Position numbers and translations under genes: made by a program
Assembly: GCA_937981955.1 (NCBI GenBank)
Contig: CALJNA010000082.1
Span: 1-58,011 of the forward strand
Direction: 5' to 3'
From: an uncultured Granulosicoccaceae bacterium
Lineage (GTDB): Bacteria > Pseudomonadota > Gammaproteobacteria > Granulosicoccales > Granulosicoccaceae
DNA: 58,011 nucleotides
Shown: positions 37,625 through 48,308 of the stretch, one piece after another
Layout of the letters: each line of letters begins with the position of its first letter
Position numbering within the stretch: the first letter of the stretch is position 1
The notes under the pieces: generated by a model
The model's input: only the letters and a program-made list of their open reading frames with translations
What the model was told of the DNA's origin: nothing
Databases searched by the model: none

Positions 37625-37809
37625 GCAGATTCAATCGAAATTCTATGCAATTGCATGGCACTCGTTTGAATATTGGGTCGAATTCGCAAAAATCAAGGCA
37701 ATAAACCTGCCGATGGGCTCAGCATTAATAAAATTAAAACGTTGTACTGTGGGCCTGTGGCTACCATAATATCGCTTGCAGTTAGTGCGCTCGCTCTTTA
37801 AACGGTTCT

Positions 37810-38286
37810 ATGCAAAATACTACGCTACTGCGACCCAAAACAACGGGTCGTTTCAACTCGCTGATGGAGCTGTATGAGAAGAATTACATGCTCATACGTT
37901 TGTTGGCGCCTGAGTTGAAATCGCTAAAGAACCCTTCGTATGTTTCTCACCCAGACGGAATGTTGCCGCTTGAACTGAGTGGCATTGAACACAACCGCTA
38001 CACCACAACCTTTAAACTGACCTACCTTTTCTCATCTGCATCAAGGCATGATCGGGAACCGGATTTAACCATCCGTCTTTATCATGATGCACGCACGTGC
38101 GAGGTCATGAGTGGGCTCATTCCATCTATGCGAACCGAATCAAGACGCACGCGCGATCTGGATGACGGTTATCGCCTGAATCGTTTTTTGCACAAATGGG
38201 TGAGCTACTGCTTGCGCCAGGGGCACTGTTTTGGTGATGAGCACAAACCTGTACACAAAAAGCCGACGGTAAGCGCCACCGTTTAG
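37810..38286 (+). CDS. DUF1249 family protein (YqiB-like)
   Basis: A 158-residue soluble protein of the DUF1249 family, marked by LMELYEKNYMLIRLLAPEL near the start, LTIRLYHDARTCEVMS in the middle and LNRFLHKWVSYCLRQGH near the end. The family is conserved in gammaproteobacteria and has no established function; in Escherichia coli yqiB sits by cpdA. Here it stands alone between infA and a DUF4124 gene. The promoter of infA lies in the shared upstream gap. Confidence 0.88.
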   Translation: MQNTTLLRPKTTGRFNSLMELYEKNYMLIRLLAPELKSLKNPSYVSHPDGMLPLELSGIEHNRYTTTFKLTYLFSSASRHDREPDLTIRLYHDARTCEVMSGLIPSMRTESRRTRDLDDGYRLNRFLHKWVSYCLRQGHCFGDEHKPVHKKPTVSATV

Positions 38287-38317
38287 TTAACCGGCTAAAC
38301 CAGGACTGCCAGGCTTG

Positions 38318-38899
38318 TTACTCAACGCAGTGTTGATCAAAGCTTCTTTGATAACGAGCCATTGCGATCACAGTATTGTCCATATCATCTGGAGCCAAAG
38401 GAGAGCGCAATCGTCTTTCCAGTGACATAACGCGTTTACTCAAGTCCTGACACTGACGGCGTTTGTTGGAAGATGCAACCGCGTCTTGCGATGGGGCTTG
38501 TGCCACTGTAATAGCGGGCTCAACGGCATCCGCTTTAACTGCAGGGCTCGCCAAGTTTGCCGATTGTGTTTCTGGTGCATACTGCAATCCCTGACGAGCG
38601 GCGACCGCTGGTGTTGGTCGAGCCATCACTTTTGTATCATTGGAGCGCGGTAGCACCAAATCGTCGCCACTGTGTTCAGACGTGGCCAAAATGGATTTCT
38701 CTGCAGCGGCGGGCTGAATTTGTGCACCGGCCGCAGCGGCAGGGCCCGATGCCTCAACGGCTGTGTATTCCACACCGGCTGGTGGTTTAGTTGGTGAGAA
38801 GGTGATGGAGCCATCCGCCTCTATCCAGCGATACAGTGTTTCGGCCGAGGCTGATACGCTAGTGCCAAGCAATATAATGCAGATTAATAGTCGATTCAT
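38318..38899 (-). CDS. DUF4124 domain-containing secreted protein
   Basis: A 193-residue protein with a signal peptide (MNRLLICIILLGTSVSASA) and a DUF4124 domain at the mature N-terminus: LYRWIEADGSITFSPTKPP. The middle (about 50-140) is alanine- and proline-rich and likely disordered. The C-terminal RRQCQDLSKRVMSLERRL could form a short coiled coil with two cysteines. The family is envelope-located and of unknown function. It is convergent with the DUF1249 gene and divergent from crcB. Confidence 0.8.
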   Translation of the reverse strand: MNRLLICIILLGTSVSASAETLYRWIEADGSITFSPTKPPAGVEYTAVEASGPAAAAGAQIQPAAAEKSILATSEHSGDDLVLPRSNDTKVMARPTPAVAARQGLQYAPETQSANLASPAVKADAVEPAITVAQAPSQDAVASSNKRRQCQDLSKRVMSLERRLRSPLAPDDMDNTVIAMARYQRSFDQHCVE

Positions 38900-38947
38900 T
38901 GTTGTACCGTTTTGCGATAGAGTCCACGAAACCAGAATGCAAGCTCA

Positions 38948-39337
38948 ATGCCGATGCCTTCCCTGATGAGTCTTATAAGTGTAGCTGCCGGTGGCGCAAT
39001 CGGTGCGACCGCGCGCTATGGTGTCGGTGCTTTTTTATCGTCATCCGGCAGATTCCCGTGGCCCACACTCAGCGTCAATATCATTGGCTGCTTTCTGGCC
39101 GGGGTCATTGGTACCTGGTTTTTACTTCGCACACCGGTGTCAGACAATGTGCAGCTGTTGCTGCTGACCGGTGTATTTGGCGGATTCACAACATTTTCGG
39201 CATTTTCGCTCGAGACATTACGGTTGGCGGAGTCGGGCCAGTGGGGCATCGCTGGTTTGAATGTCTTACTGAATTTGTTTGGCAGCTTGCTGGCGGTTTA
39301 TCTCGGCTGGACTTTGGCCCGAGGCGTCCTGGTTTAG
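38948..39337 (+). CDS. crcB: Fluoride channel CrcB/FluC
   Basis: A 129-residue protein with four transmembrane helices and the family signatures GGAIGATARYGVG, PWPTLSVNIIGCFLAG and GGFTTFSAFSLE. FluC dimers export fluoride and protect against its toxicity. The first codon is ATG 38948, with another in-frame ATG two codons later. No fluoride riboswitch is visible upstream. The crcB-serS order is common in gammaproteobacteria. Confidence 0.95.
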   Translation: MPMPSLMSLISVAAGGAIGATARYGVGAFLSSSGRFPWPTLSVNIIGCFLAGVIGTWFLLRTPVSDNVQLLLLTGVFGGFTTFSAFSLETLRLAESGQWGIAGLNVLLNLFGSLLAVYLGWTLARGVLV

Positions 39338-39428
39338 TTCGCACCGTGTCGTCCACTTGCGGGTAACAAGGACTTCGAACCACAGTTCGGCTATCCTATC
39401 GTTTCCCATGAATTCAATCCGGTTATAA

Positions 39429-40715
<1,287 letters not shown>

Positions 40716-40765
40716 TAATGCATATTGACCATCAGCGCTGTCGTCAGATGGATGGCTGAAACAAG

Positions 40766-40795
40766 TTGACGTTTACGTAAAGGTCAAGCAATAAT
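40766..40795 (+). promoter_or_regulatory. Promoter with overlapping 22-bp palindrome upstream of the acyl-CoA ligase gene
   Basis: A -35 TTGACG (40766-40771) and a -10 AATAAT (40790-40795) are 18 bp apart, each matching five of six consensus bases. A palindrome covers 40766-40787: TTGACGTTTAC and GTAAAGGTCAA are reverse complements except for one symmetrical pair. The palindrome occupies the -35 and most of the spacer, so a dimeric regulator bound there would control transcription. Its TTTACGTAAA core resembles operators of MerR-type LiuR regulators; that link is from memory of the family. Confidence 0.6.
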
Positions 40796-40904
40796 GCCTG
40801 TAACGGAACAATTGTTAGGCAACACAGGAATAGTTGCGTAAAGTTAGCGCTTGCAACATGTTGCAGTCAGCTTCTAATAGAAACGATAGGCGCCCGGTTT
40901 CATT

Positions 40905-42917
40905 ATGAACAAACCCGTCAATGAGCAGCTTCTTGAAATAGGCGGTCAGGCTCAGTCCTTACCCAGCGTGCCGCATTATCTGCTTCGAAACGCTGAGCGG
41001 TATCGAGACAAGATAGCGATGCGGCACAAAGACCTGGGTATTTGGCGAGAATGGACTTGGGCAGACTTACTGGTTGAAGTTCGGCGCTTTTCTCTTGGCT
41101 TGGCGCAGCTCGGTCTGCAACCGGGCGATAAAGTAGCCATTATCGGAAATAACCGACCCAGATTGTATTGGACCTTTGCCGCTGTACAGGCAATAGGCGG
41201 TGTGCCGGTTCCTGTCTATGCTGATTCAGTGGCGGAAGAAATGGGTTATGTGCTTGACCACGCCGGCATTCGATTCGCCGTTTGTCAGGATCAGGAACAA
41301 GTCGATAAAGTCCTTTCGTTACAAGACAAACTCGTTGGCCTTGAGTACCTGATCTATGATGAAGATCGTGGTTTGCGCGCTTATGATCAAAACCAAGTGC
41401 TGGCGTTTGACTATGTGCAAACGCTGGGCGATCAAGCCGTAGAGCGTGACGTGGGTGCAGTGGCTAGCTGGTGTGATGCTATTGATAACATCAAACCGGA
41501 TGAACTTTGCGTCATGCTATACACCTCGGGTACAACCGGTCGGCCGAAAGGCGTTATGTTGTCGCATCGAAACTTGATACTGACCTGTTTAAACGCCAAT
41601 CGGTTTGATTCTCTTAGTGATCGTGAGGAAACCATTGCTTATTTACCTCTTGCCTGGGTTGGAGATCACGTATTTTCTTACGGTCAGTCTTACACGGCTG
41701 GCTATTGCGTGTGCTGCCCGGAAAGCCCGGATACGGTAACCTCAGACCGTCGCGAAATTGCACCCAGTTATTTCTTCGCACCGCCCAGAGTGTTTGAAAA
41801 TCTGCTGACCAGTATTACCGTTAACATGGAAGATGCCGGCCGTGTGAAGCGCAAAATGTTTGATTACTTCATCAACGTTGCTAACAAACACGGGGAAAAA
41901 ATTCTTAATGGTGAGCGTGTTTCTCCCATCGGAAGTTTAATGTATGGACTGGGAAGAATTTTTGTTTATGGGCCTTTGAAGAACAGACTCGGTATGAGCA
42001 AAGTCAGGGTGGCTTATACCGCTGGCGAAGCAATTGGTCCTGATATATTCCGGTTTTATCGCTCTCTGGGTATTAATCTGAAGCAACTTTACGGACAAAC
42101 CGAAGCCAGCGTTTACATCACTGCACAACCAGACGGGCAGATCGACGCAGACACCGTTGGCACGCCGTCGCTCGACGTGGAAATTCAAATTGCCGATAAC
42201 GGGGAAGTCATGTATCGCTCTCCAGGAGTTTTTCTCGGCTACTACAAAAATGACGAGGCAACGCAGTCAACCAAAACGGCCGATGGTTGGGTGCATACGG
42301 GAGATGCGGGCTTTATTGATGATGCCGGACACCTTCGCATTATTGATCGTTCAAAAGATGTGGGTAAATTAAATGATGGTGGGTTGTTTCCGCCAAAATA
42401 TATCGAAAATAAACTGAAATTTTTCTCCGATATAAAAGAAGTTGTCGCGTTCGGTGACGGACGTGACTACGTCTCCGTGTTTGTTAATATCGATTTGACC
42501 GCTGTGGCTAACTGGGCTGAGCGCAATAACATCGTATACGGCTCTTACCAGGAATTGGCAGCCCATCCGGATGTGTACGAGATGGTGCACGCGCATGTGA
42601 AAAAAGTGAATGCTGATCTGGCGGCCGAACCGCGTGTCGCCAGTGCGCAGATAAAACGTTTTCTGGTGTTGCACAAAGAGCTTGACGCCGACGATGGTGA
42701 ACTGACTCGTACGCTAAAAGTGCGTCGCAATTTTATCGTTGAGCGGTATGGTGAGTTGATTGATGCGTTGTATTCAGACAAAACCGAACAGTTCGTATCG
42801 ACGACGGTTACATTTGAAGATGGTCGCTCAGGCAAAATTGAGGCAACTGTACAAATTCAGGACGTTGAGGGTTTTAATCACCATGCTGTTCATTCAGCTG
42901 CAGAGGTAAGCGCATGA
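40905..42917 (+). CDS. Long-chain-type acyl-CoA ligase (AMP-binding)
   Basis: A 670-residue ANL-superfamily ligase. The P-loop YTSGTTGRPKG lies near 204-214, LYGQTEAS near 400, and DGWVHTGDAGFIDD with the DR of IIDRSKD form the hinge region; TRTLKVRRNFI near the end is the variant C-terminal motif seen in FadD15-like enzymes. It activates a fatty or other organic acid through an acyl-adenylate to acyl-CoA. It overlaps livG by four bases and leads a transporter operon, so it probably activates what that importer brings in. Confidence 0.9.
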   Translation: MNKPVNEQLLEIGGQAQSLPSVPHYLLRNAERYRDKIAMRHKDLGIWREWTWADLLVEVRRFSLGLAQLGLQPGDKVAIIGNNRPRLYWTFAAVQAIGGVPVPVYADSVAEEMGYVLDHAGIRFAVCQDQEQVDKVLSLQDKLVGLEYLIYDEDRGLRAYDQNQVLAFDYVQTLGDQAVERDVGAVASWCDAIDNIKPDELCVMLYTSGTTGRPKGVMLSHRNLILTCLNANRFDSLSDREETIAYLPLAWVGDHVFSYGQSYTAGYCVCCPESPDTVTSDRREIAPSYFFAPPRVFENLLTSITVNMEDAGRVKRKMFDYFINVANKHGEKILNGERVSPIGSLMYGLGRIFVYGPLKNRLGMSKVRVAYTAGEAIGPDIFRFYRSLGINLKQLYGQTEASVYITAQPDGQIDADTVGTPSLDVEIQIADNGEVMYRSPGVFLGYYKNDEATQSTKTADGWVHTGDAGFIDDAGHLRIIDRSKDVGKLNDGGLFPPKYIENKLKFFSDIKEVVAFGDGRDYVSVFVNIDLTAVANWAERNNIVYGSYQELAAHPDVYEMVHAHVKKVNADLAAEPRVASAQIKRFLVLHKELDADDGELTRTLKVRRNFIVERYGELIDALYSDKTEQFVSTTVTFEDGRSGKIEATVQIQDVEGFNHHAVHSAAEVSA

Positions 42918-43771
42918 GCACACCCGCTAACGCGCATGGTGATTCACCGGCTACAACAGAACCTGGTGTTGTGGCAGCAGCTGGCGACAATGAAGCGCAG
43001 AGAAGAGAACAGCTTCTGTCTGTGGAAAATGTCACGCTGACCTTTGGCGGTGTTAAAGCGATAAGTGATATTTCGTTCAACATTTTGAAAGGTGAAATTC
43101 GCGCCATCATCGGGCCCAACGGTGCTGGCAAAACCTCCATGTTGAATGTGATCAACGGTTTTTATCACCCTCAGAAAGGCCGTATAAGTTACAAAGGTAA
43201 AACCCGTAAGCGCATGAAGCCCTACCAGGCTGCATCCTCCGGCATAGCACGAACTTTTCAAAACGTTGCCTTGTTTTCTGGTATGAGCACGCTTGACAAC
43301 ATCATGTCAGGTCGCTCGTTGAAAATGAAGCGTGGTCTGATCTGGCAGATGCTTCACGTCGGGCCTGCCAGACGCGAAGAAATTGCTCACCGTGAGCACG
43401 TAGAACACATCATCGATTTTCTCGAAATTGCCCACATACGTAAACAACCTGTTGGCAAATTACCCTATGGGTTACAAAAACGTGTGGAACTGGGTCGTGC
43501 CATGGCCATGGAGCCAGAGTTACTGTTGCTTGATGAACCTATGGCAGGGATGAATCTGGAAGAAAAGGAAGACATGAGCCGATTCATTCTCGATTTAAAC
43601 AGTGAGTTCGGAACCACCATTGCGTTAATAGAACACGATATGGGTGTGGTTATGGATTTGGCTGATCGTGTGGTTGTACTCGACTATGGTCAGAAAATAG
43701 CCGATGGTACACCCGCAGAAGTGCAAAGTAATCAGAATGTGATTGATGCATATCTCGGAGTGGCTCATTGA
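42914..43771 (+). CDS. livG: Liv-type ABC transporter ATP-binding protein
   Basis: A 285-residue ATPase with Walker A GPNGAGKTS, the Q-loop, a signature region LPYGLQKRVELGRAMA in which LSGGQ is replaced, and Walker B LLLLDEPMAGMN. It matches LivG of branched-chain amino-acid type importers, with an N-terminal extension of about 30 residues. It works with LivF and the LivHM permeases encoded next. The substrate may not be an amino acid, because the operon also holds acyl-CoA ligases. Confidence 0.92.
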   Translation: MSTPANAHGDSPATTEPGVVAAAGDNEAQRREQLLSVENVTLTFGGVKAISDISFNILKGEIRAIIGPNGAGKTSMLNVINGFYHPQKGRISYKGKTRKRMKPYQAASSGIARTFQNVALFSGMSTLDNIMSGRSLKMKRGLIWQMLHVGPARREEIAHREHVEHIIDFLEIAHIRKQPVGKLPYGLQKRVELGRAMAMEPELLLLDEPMAGMNLEEKEDMSRFILDLNSEFGTTIALIEHDMGVVMDLADRVVVLDYGQKIADGTPAEVQSNQNVIDAYLGVAH

Positions 43772-44739
43772 TGGAAACTTTTGTTGCAGGACTGCACGCA
43801 TTTCTGGTCGCACCGTTTCTCGACATGGTGTCGTTGCCCGATTTTCTGTTGCAGGTTATCTGGGAAGGATTTGTTTCCGGCATTTTGTACGCACTGATTG
43901 CACTTGGCTTTGTGCTGATATACAAAGCCTCGGCTGTGTTCAATTTTGCTCAAGGCATCATGGTGGTGTTTGCCGCATTGGTGCTGGTGAGTCTGTTCGA
44001 TTTAGGCGTGCCAGCCTGGCTTGCTTTAATCATTACCATTGCCGTAATGGGCCTGCTTGCATTATCTGTTGAGCGACTGGTCCTGCGTAAACTGGTGAAT
44101 CAACATGAAGCCATTCTGTTAATGGCAACCATTGGCCTTACGCTGGTGTTGAAAGGTGCCGGACAGCTGGTGTTTGGTGGTGAACCCAAGTCCATGATCA
44201 CAGAAGAGCTTGGCTTTTCCACAGGTTCATCAGATTGGGAAGTGTTCGATGGCATTGTTATCTTTCAACACATCGATATTGCTGCGGCGGTCATCGCCAT
44301 CATTATGGTTGCGGTGTTGGGCGTGTTCTTTTCGAAAACCCGAATTGGTCGTGCATTAAGAGCAGTTGCGGATGATCACCAGGCAGCGTTGTCGGTTGGT
44401 ATATCGTTGAACCAGATCTGGGCGATTGTCTGGTTTGCTTCAGGCATTGTGGCATTGGTTACCGGCATTATGTGGGGCGCACGTTCTGATGTGTCTTTCG
44501 CGTTGGAGATCATTGCACTTAAAGCACTGGCCGTGCTTATTCTCGGTGGTTTCACCTCAGTACCGGGTGCCATTGTTGGTGGTCTTATCGTTGGTATTGG
44601 TGAGAAATTATTTGAAGTGTACTGGGGACCAATGTTTGGCGGTGGAGTAGAGGCATGGTTTGCCTACGTGCTTGCTTTGATCTTCCTCCTGTTCAGGCCA
44701 CAAGGCATGTTCGGCGAACGGCATATTGAGAGAGTCTGA
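43768..44739 (+). CDS. livH: Liv-type ABC transporter permease
   Basis: A 323-residue membrane protein with about eight helices. It carries the LivH-family features: WEGFVSGILYALIALGFVL, NFAQGIMVVFAA and the cytoplasmic coupling segment with TRIGRALRAVADDHQAA. It forms half of the channel. Its ATG start overlaps the livG stop and its stop overlaps livM by one base, so the permeases are made in step. Confidence 0.93.
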   Translation: MMETFVAGLHAFLVAPFLDMVSLPDFLLQVIWEGFVSGILYALIALGFVLIYKASAVFNFAQGIMVVFAALVLVSLFDLGVPAWLALIITIAVMGLLALSVERLVLRKLVNQHEAILLMATIGLTLVLKGAGQLVFGGEPKSMITEELGFSTGSSDWEVFDGIVIFQHIDIAAAVIAIIMVAVLGVFFSKTRIGRALRAVADDHQAALSVGISLNQIWAIVWFASGIVALVTGIMWGARSDVSFALEIIALKALAVLILGGFTSVPGAIVGGLIVGIGEKLFEVYWGPMFGGGVEAWFAYVLALIFLLFRPQGMFGERHIERV

Positions 44740-45821
44740 TGTTTTATCGTGAAGCAGGGCAGTTCAAGACCACTTATGAAGCCGATCAGGCCATGCTGCC
44801 GATTGCGCAGGATCGTGTTGGACTATTATTGATATTGCTGATTGCATTTGCTGCCATACCCTTGCTGGCCAGCGATTTTTTTATCAGCTCTATCATGATT
44901 CCGTTTCTGGTGTTTGCACTGGCAGCGGTCGGCTTGAATATATTAATGGGCTATGCCGGACAGTTATCGCTGGGAACCGGTGCATTTATGGGTGTTGGTG
45001 CGTATGCCTGTTATAAACTGGCCACACTGTTTCCCGATCTGAATATTTTAATTGTTGTTTTTCTGTCAGGATTTTTCGCTGCAGGTATTGGCGTTATCTT
45101 TGGTCTGCCAAGCTTACGCATTAAGGGTTTATATCTGGCGATCACAACACTTGCCGCACAGTTTTTTCTGGAATGGTGTTTTATCCGTATTGGCTGGTTA
45201 TACAACTACAACGATTCGGGAGCCATTGAAGTGCCTCAGCGTATGCTGTTCGGATTGGCCATCACCGGACCTCACGCGACTCCGATTACCCGGTATCTGG
45301 TCATTCTCACCATAGTGGCGATCATGACGCTGGTGGCGGCCAATGTATTGCGAGGACGGATTGGTCGGTCGTGGATGATGATTCGTGATATGGATATTGC
45401 TGCTGAGCTTATGGGTATCCGACCTCTGTTCAGCAAGCTGTCGGCGTTTGCTTTTTCCAGCTACTACTGCGGCGTTGCCGGTGCACTTATGGTGTTCTTC
45501 TGGTTAGGTTCTGCAGAGGTGGAATCATTTGACATCAACCATTCGTTCCTCATCATGTTCATGGTGATAATCGGTGGTATGGGTTCACTGGCCGGTTGCT
45601 TTATGGGAGCGGCTTTTATCTGGGTTTTACCGGTTATTCTGCGCGCCATACCGTCTGCATTTGAATTAAATATACTCGCAGCCACCATGGAGCACATTAG
45701 CTCCATCATCATTGGTGCGCTGATTATCTTTTTCCTAATTGTTGAACCGCACGGGCTTGCCAGATTATGGCGAGTCGGTAAAGAGAAACTGCGAACCTGG
45801 CCATTTCCTTATGCGACCTGA
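44739..45821 (+). CDS. livM: Liv-type ABC transporter permease
   Basis: A 360-residue membrane protein with about ten helices. LivM-family blocks include LAAVGLNILMGYAGQLSLGTGAFMG in the first third (a standard permease segment) and GRSWMMIRDMDIAAELMGI, the ATPase-contact loop. It pairs with the LivH-like permease to form the transport path. It is followed after 72 bp by the binding-protein gene, with a palindromic element in the gap. Confidence 0.93.
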   Translation: MFYREAGQFKTTYEADQAMLPIAQDRVGLLLILLIAFAAIPLLASDFFISSIMIPFLVFALAAVGLNILMGYAGQLSLGTGAFMGVGAYACYKLATLFPDLNILIVVFLSGFFAAGIGVIFGLPSLRIKGLYLAITTLAAQFFLEWCFIRIGWLYNYNDSGAIEVPQRMLFGLAITGPHATPITRYLVILTIVAIMTLVAANVLRGRIGRSWMMIRDMDIAAELMGIRPLFSKLSAFAFSSYYCGVAGALMVFFWLGSAEVESFDINHSFLIMFMVIIGGMGSLAGCFMGAAFIWVLPVILRAIPSAFELNILAATMEHISSIIIGALIIFFLIVEPHGLARLWRVGKEKLRTWPFPYAT

Positions 45822-45862
45822 CTGGAGCAAGGGTTTGCCTGTTGTGCTCACTTGTGCGACGC

Positions 45863-45880
45863 TTAAGTTGTACACCTTAA
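45863..45880 (+). promoter_or_regulatory. Palindrome just upstream of the binding-protein ribosome site
   Basis: TTAAGTTGTACACCTTAA is palindromic apart from one symmetrical mismatched pair, centred on TGTACA. It ends four bases before the GGAG (45885-45888) that serves the ATG at 45894. It could be an RNA hairpin controlling or stabilising the binding-protein message, or an operator. Confidence 0.4.
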
Positions 45881-45893
45881 ACTTGGAGAAACT

Positions 45894-47207
45894 ATGAAAC
45901 CACAAAACAAATTAAAAAAGCTTGGTTGCGCTGCTATCGCAGCGGCAGCCTTTGCTGTGACACTGCCGGTGGCACAGGCAGAAGATACACTGTTTATCCC
46001 GTCATTGACCTACCGCACCGGTCCATTTGCCGGTGGCGGTATTCCGTTCGCTGACGGCTTTGCTGATTACTTCAACATGCTCAATGAGCGTGACGGCGGT
46101 ATTGGTGGTGCCAAGCTGATTGTCGAAGAGTGCGAAACTGCGTACAACACACAAAAAGGGGTTGAATGTTACGAGGCGACCAAAGACAAAGGCGCGCTGG
46201 CTTACAATCCGCTCTCTACCGGTATCACTCTGGCCCTGATTCCAAAAGCACCGGTTGATGAAATACCGGTTTTCTCCATGGGCTATGGTTTATCAGCTGC
46301 GGCGATCGGTGAAAAGTTTCCGTGGACTTTTGTTTACCCAACAACTTACTGGAACCAACTGTCATCCATCCTGAAATACATTGATGCCAATGGTGGCCTT
46401 AAGGATCAGAAAGTCGGTTTTATCTATCTTGATGTTGGTTACGGTAAAGAACCATTGCCACTACTGGAGAATCTGTCTGGAACTATGGGATTCGAGCTGG
46501 CGAAGTACCCGGTCGGTGTAAAGGAAATGCAGAACCAGTCGGCTCAATGGCTAAACGTTCGTAAAGACAAGCCCGATTGGATGATCATGTGGGGATGGGG
46601 TGCAATGAACCCTACAGCAGTTAAAGAGGCTGCGAAAATCCGGTATCCACTCGATCGCTTCATTGGTAACTGGTGGGCAGGTTCGCATAACGACCTTAAA
46701 GCGGTTGGTAAGCCCGGTAAAGGCTACATGGCGGCGAACTTCTCTGGTATCGGCCAGGACTTTCCTGCCGTTCAGGATATCCTGAAGCACGTAGTTGAAA
46801 AGGGAAACAGTAAGGTGGCATCTGCCGATGATGTTGGCAACGTGTTATACAACCGGGGTATGTTTAACGCAGTTATTTTGGCTGAAGCAATTAAAGTGGC
46901 TCAGGAAATGACGGGTAAGGCTGCCATTACAGGTGCAGACATGCGTGTTGGTCTGGAAAACATCAACCTTGACGAAGCTCGTCTGAAAGAACTGGGTCTG
47001 GAAGGTTTTACCGGCCCCATTAAAGGTAGTTGTGCCGACCATGAAGGTGCGGGTTCGGTATTTCTGCAGCAGTGGAACGGCGAAGACTGGGAAAAAGTCA
47101 CAGACCTGATCGAGCCCATGAACGATACCGTTCGTCCGCTGCTAGAAGAAGCAGCAGATAAATACGTATCCGATAAGCCGGATTGGGAAGGTCAAACCTG
47201 CACATAA
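45894..47207 (+). CDS. Liv-type ABC transporter periplasmic substrate-binding protein
   Basis: A 437-residue protein with a signal peptide cleaved near PVAQA/ED. The mature part is a type I periplasmic binding fold of the LivJ/Leu-binding group (RTGPFAGGGIPFADGFADYF near the start, then ISMG-like FSMGYGLSAAAIGEKFPW). It is longer than LivJ of Escherichia coli (about 370 residues) and carries cysteine residues at the C-terminus (KGSCADHEG and a final TCT). The sequence does not identify the ligand. Operon context with two CoA-ligase-type genes suggests an organic or aromatic acid. Confidence 0.88.
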   Translation: MKPQNKLKKLGCAAIAAAAFAVTLPVAQAEDTLFIPSLTYRTGPFAGGGIPFADGFADYFNMLNERDGGIGGAKLIVEECETAYNTQKGVECYEATKDKGALAYNPLSTGITLALIPKAPVDEIPVFSMGYGLSAAAIGEKFPWTFVYPTTYWNQLSSILKYIDANGGLKDQKVGFIYLDVGYGKEPLPLLENLSGTMGFELAKYPVGVKEMQNQSAQWLNVRKDKPDWMIMWGWGAMNPTAVKEAAKIRYPLDRFIGNWWAGSHNDLKAVGKPGKGYMAANFSGIGQDFPAVQDILKHVVEKGNSKVASADDVGNVLYNRGMFNAVILAEAIKVAQEMTGKAAITGADMRVGLENINLDEARLKELGLEGFTGPIKGSCADHEGAGSVFLQQWNGEDWEKVTDLIEPMNDTVRPLLEEAADKYVSDKPDWEGQTCT

Positions 47208-47288
47208 GATTGGCCAATAGTCTGGATCGATCTGTTGTCAGGATAGACCTATAGAAGGTATCCAGAATTAGTTCTGGCTGATTAACGG

Positions 47289-47320
47289 CGACCATAACCA
47301 AACTCTGTCGGTTATGGTCG
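47289..47320 (+). terminator. Strong hairpin after the binding-protein gene (attenuator or weak terminator)
   Basis: CGACCATAACC (47289-47299) and GGTTATGGTCG (47310-47320) form a perfect 11-bp stem with a 10-base loop. No T-run follows, so it is more likely an RNA-stabilising or partial termination element between the binding-protein gene and livF than a full terminator. Confidence 0.55.
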
Positions 47321-47413
47321 TCGTGTTCGAAGAGCTGATCAATCCGAACTCAGTGTCAATCCAACCTCGATTCATGTCATCAGTAATCAGACAAAAACCA
47401 GGTAAAACCAACC

Positions 47414-48244
47414 GTGACTGAAGTCAATACACAAACTGATGAAAACATTATCCTCGATGTCAACAACATCGAAGTCATTTACGATCACGTCATTCTGGTG
47501 CTTAAGGGTGTTTCGTTGCAAGTACCTCAAGGCGGGATTGTTGCATTGCTTGGCGCTAACGGTGCAGGTAAAACAACCACATTGAAAGCGGTGTCGAATC
47601 TGTTGCAGGCGGAACGCGGCGAAGTTACTAAAGGCGCTATAGTTTTTGAGGGTAAAGAGGTGCAAGCCCTGTCACCGAACGAATTGGTCAGGCGCGGTTG
47701 TATTCAGGTAATGGAGGGGCGTCACTGCTTTGGCCACTTAACCATTGAAGAGAATTTGTTAACCGGTGCCTTTACCCGTAAAGATGGCAAGGCTGCGATT
47801 AAAGAAGATATGGAAATGGTCTATCGCTATTTCCCGCGTTTAAAGGAACGCAGAACATCTCAGGCTGGCTATACCTCAGGTGGTGAGCAGCAAATGTGCG
47901 CTATAGGTCGCGCATTGATGTCGCGCCCGAAAATGATCCTGCTCGACGAACCATCCATGGGTCTTGCGCCACAGTTGGTTGAAGAGATATTCGATATTGT
48001 GCAGCAACTGAATAAAGATACCGGTGTATCTTTTCTGCTGGCAGAACAAAACACTAACATCGCTCTGCGGTATGCCACCTATGGCTACATACTGGAATCC
48101 GGACGTGTGGTACTTGACGGTTCAGGGGATGAGCTGCGTGACAATGCAGACGTTAAAGAATTTTATCTGGGTACTGGCGGTGAAGGTCGCAGAAGTTTCC
48201 GCAACGTCAAGCACTACAAGCGACGTAAGCGCTGGTTAGCCTGA
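47414..48244 (+). CDS. livF: Liv-type ABC transporter ATP-binding protein
   Basis: A 276-residue ATPase starting at GTG. Walker A is GANGAGKTT, the signature YTSGGEQQMCAIGRAL and Walker B MILLDEPSMGLAP. The C-terminal extension SFRNVKHYKRRKRWLA is not found in amino-acid LivF proteins but recurs in LivF relatives encoded with acyl-CoA ligases. It is separated from the binding-protein gene by about 206 bases that hold a strong hairpin. Confidence 0.92.
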   Translation: MTEVNTQTDENIILDVNNIEVIYDHVILVLKGVSLQVPQGGIVALLGANGAGKTTTLKAVSNLLQAERGEVTKGAIVFEGKEVQALSPNELVRRGCIQVMEGRHCFGHLTIEENLLTGAFTRKDGKAAIKEDMEMVYRYFPRLKERRTSQAGYTSGGEQQMCAIGRALMSRPKMILLDEPSMGLAPQLVEEIFDIVQQLNKDTGVSFLLAEQNTNIALRYATYGYILESGRVVLDGSGDELRDNADVKEFYLGTGGEGRRSFRNVKHYKRRKRWLA

Positions 48245-48308
48245 TAACAAACCTTCCCGCGTTATCCAATTCAGCTTAAAGCATTCAACTTTTCAGGAGT
48301 CGTTACCC

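Noticed and set aside
38900..38947. Fluoride riboswitch upstream of crcB
   Set aside because: The 48-base gap is too short and no conserved fluoride-riboswitch core is visible.
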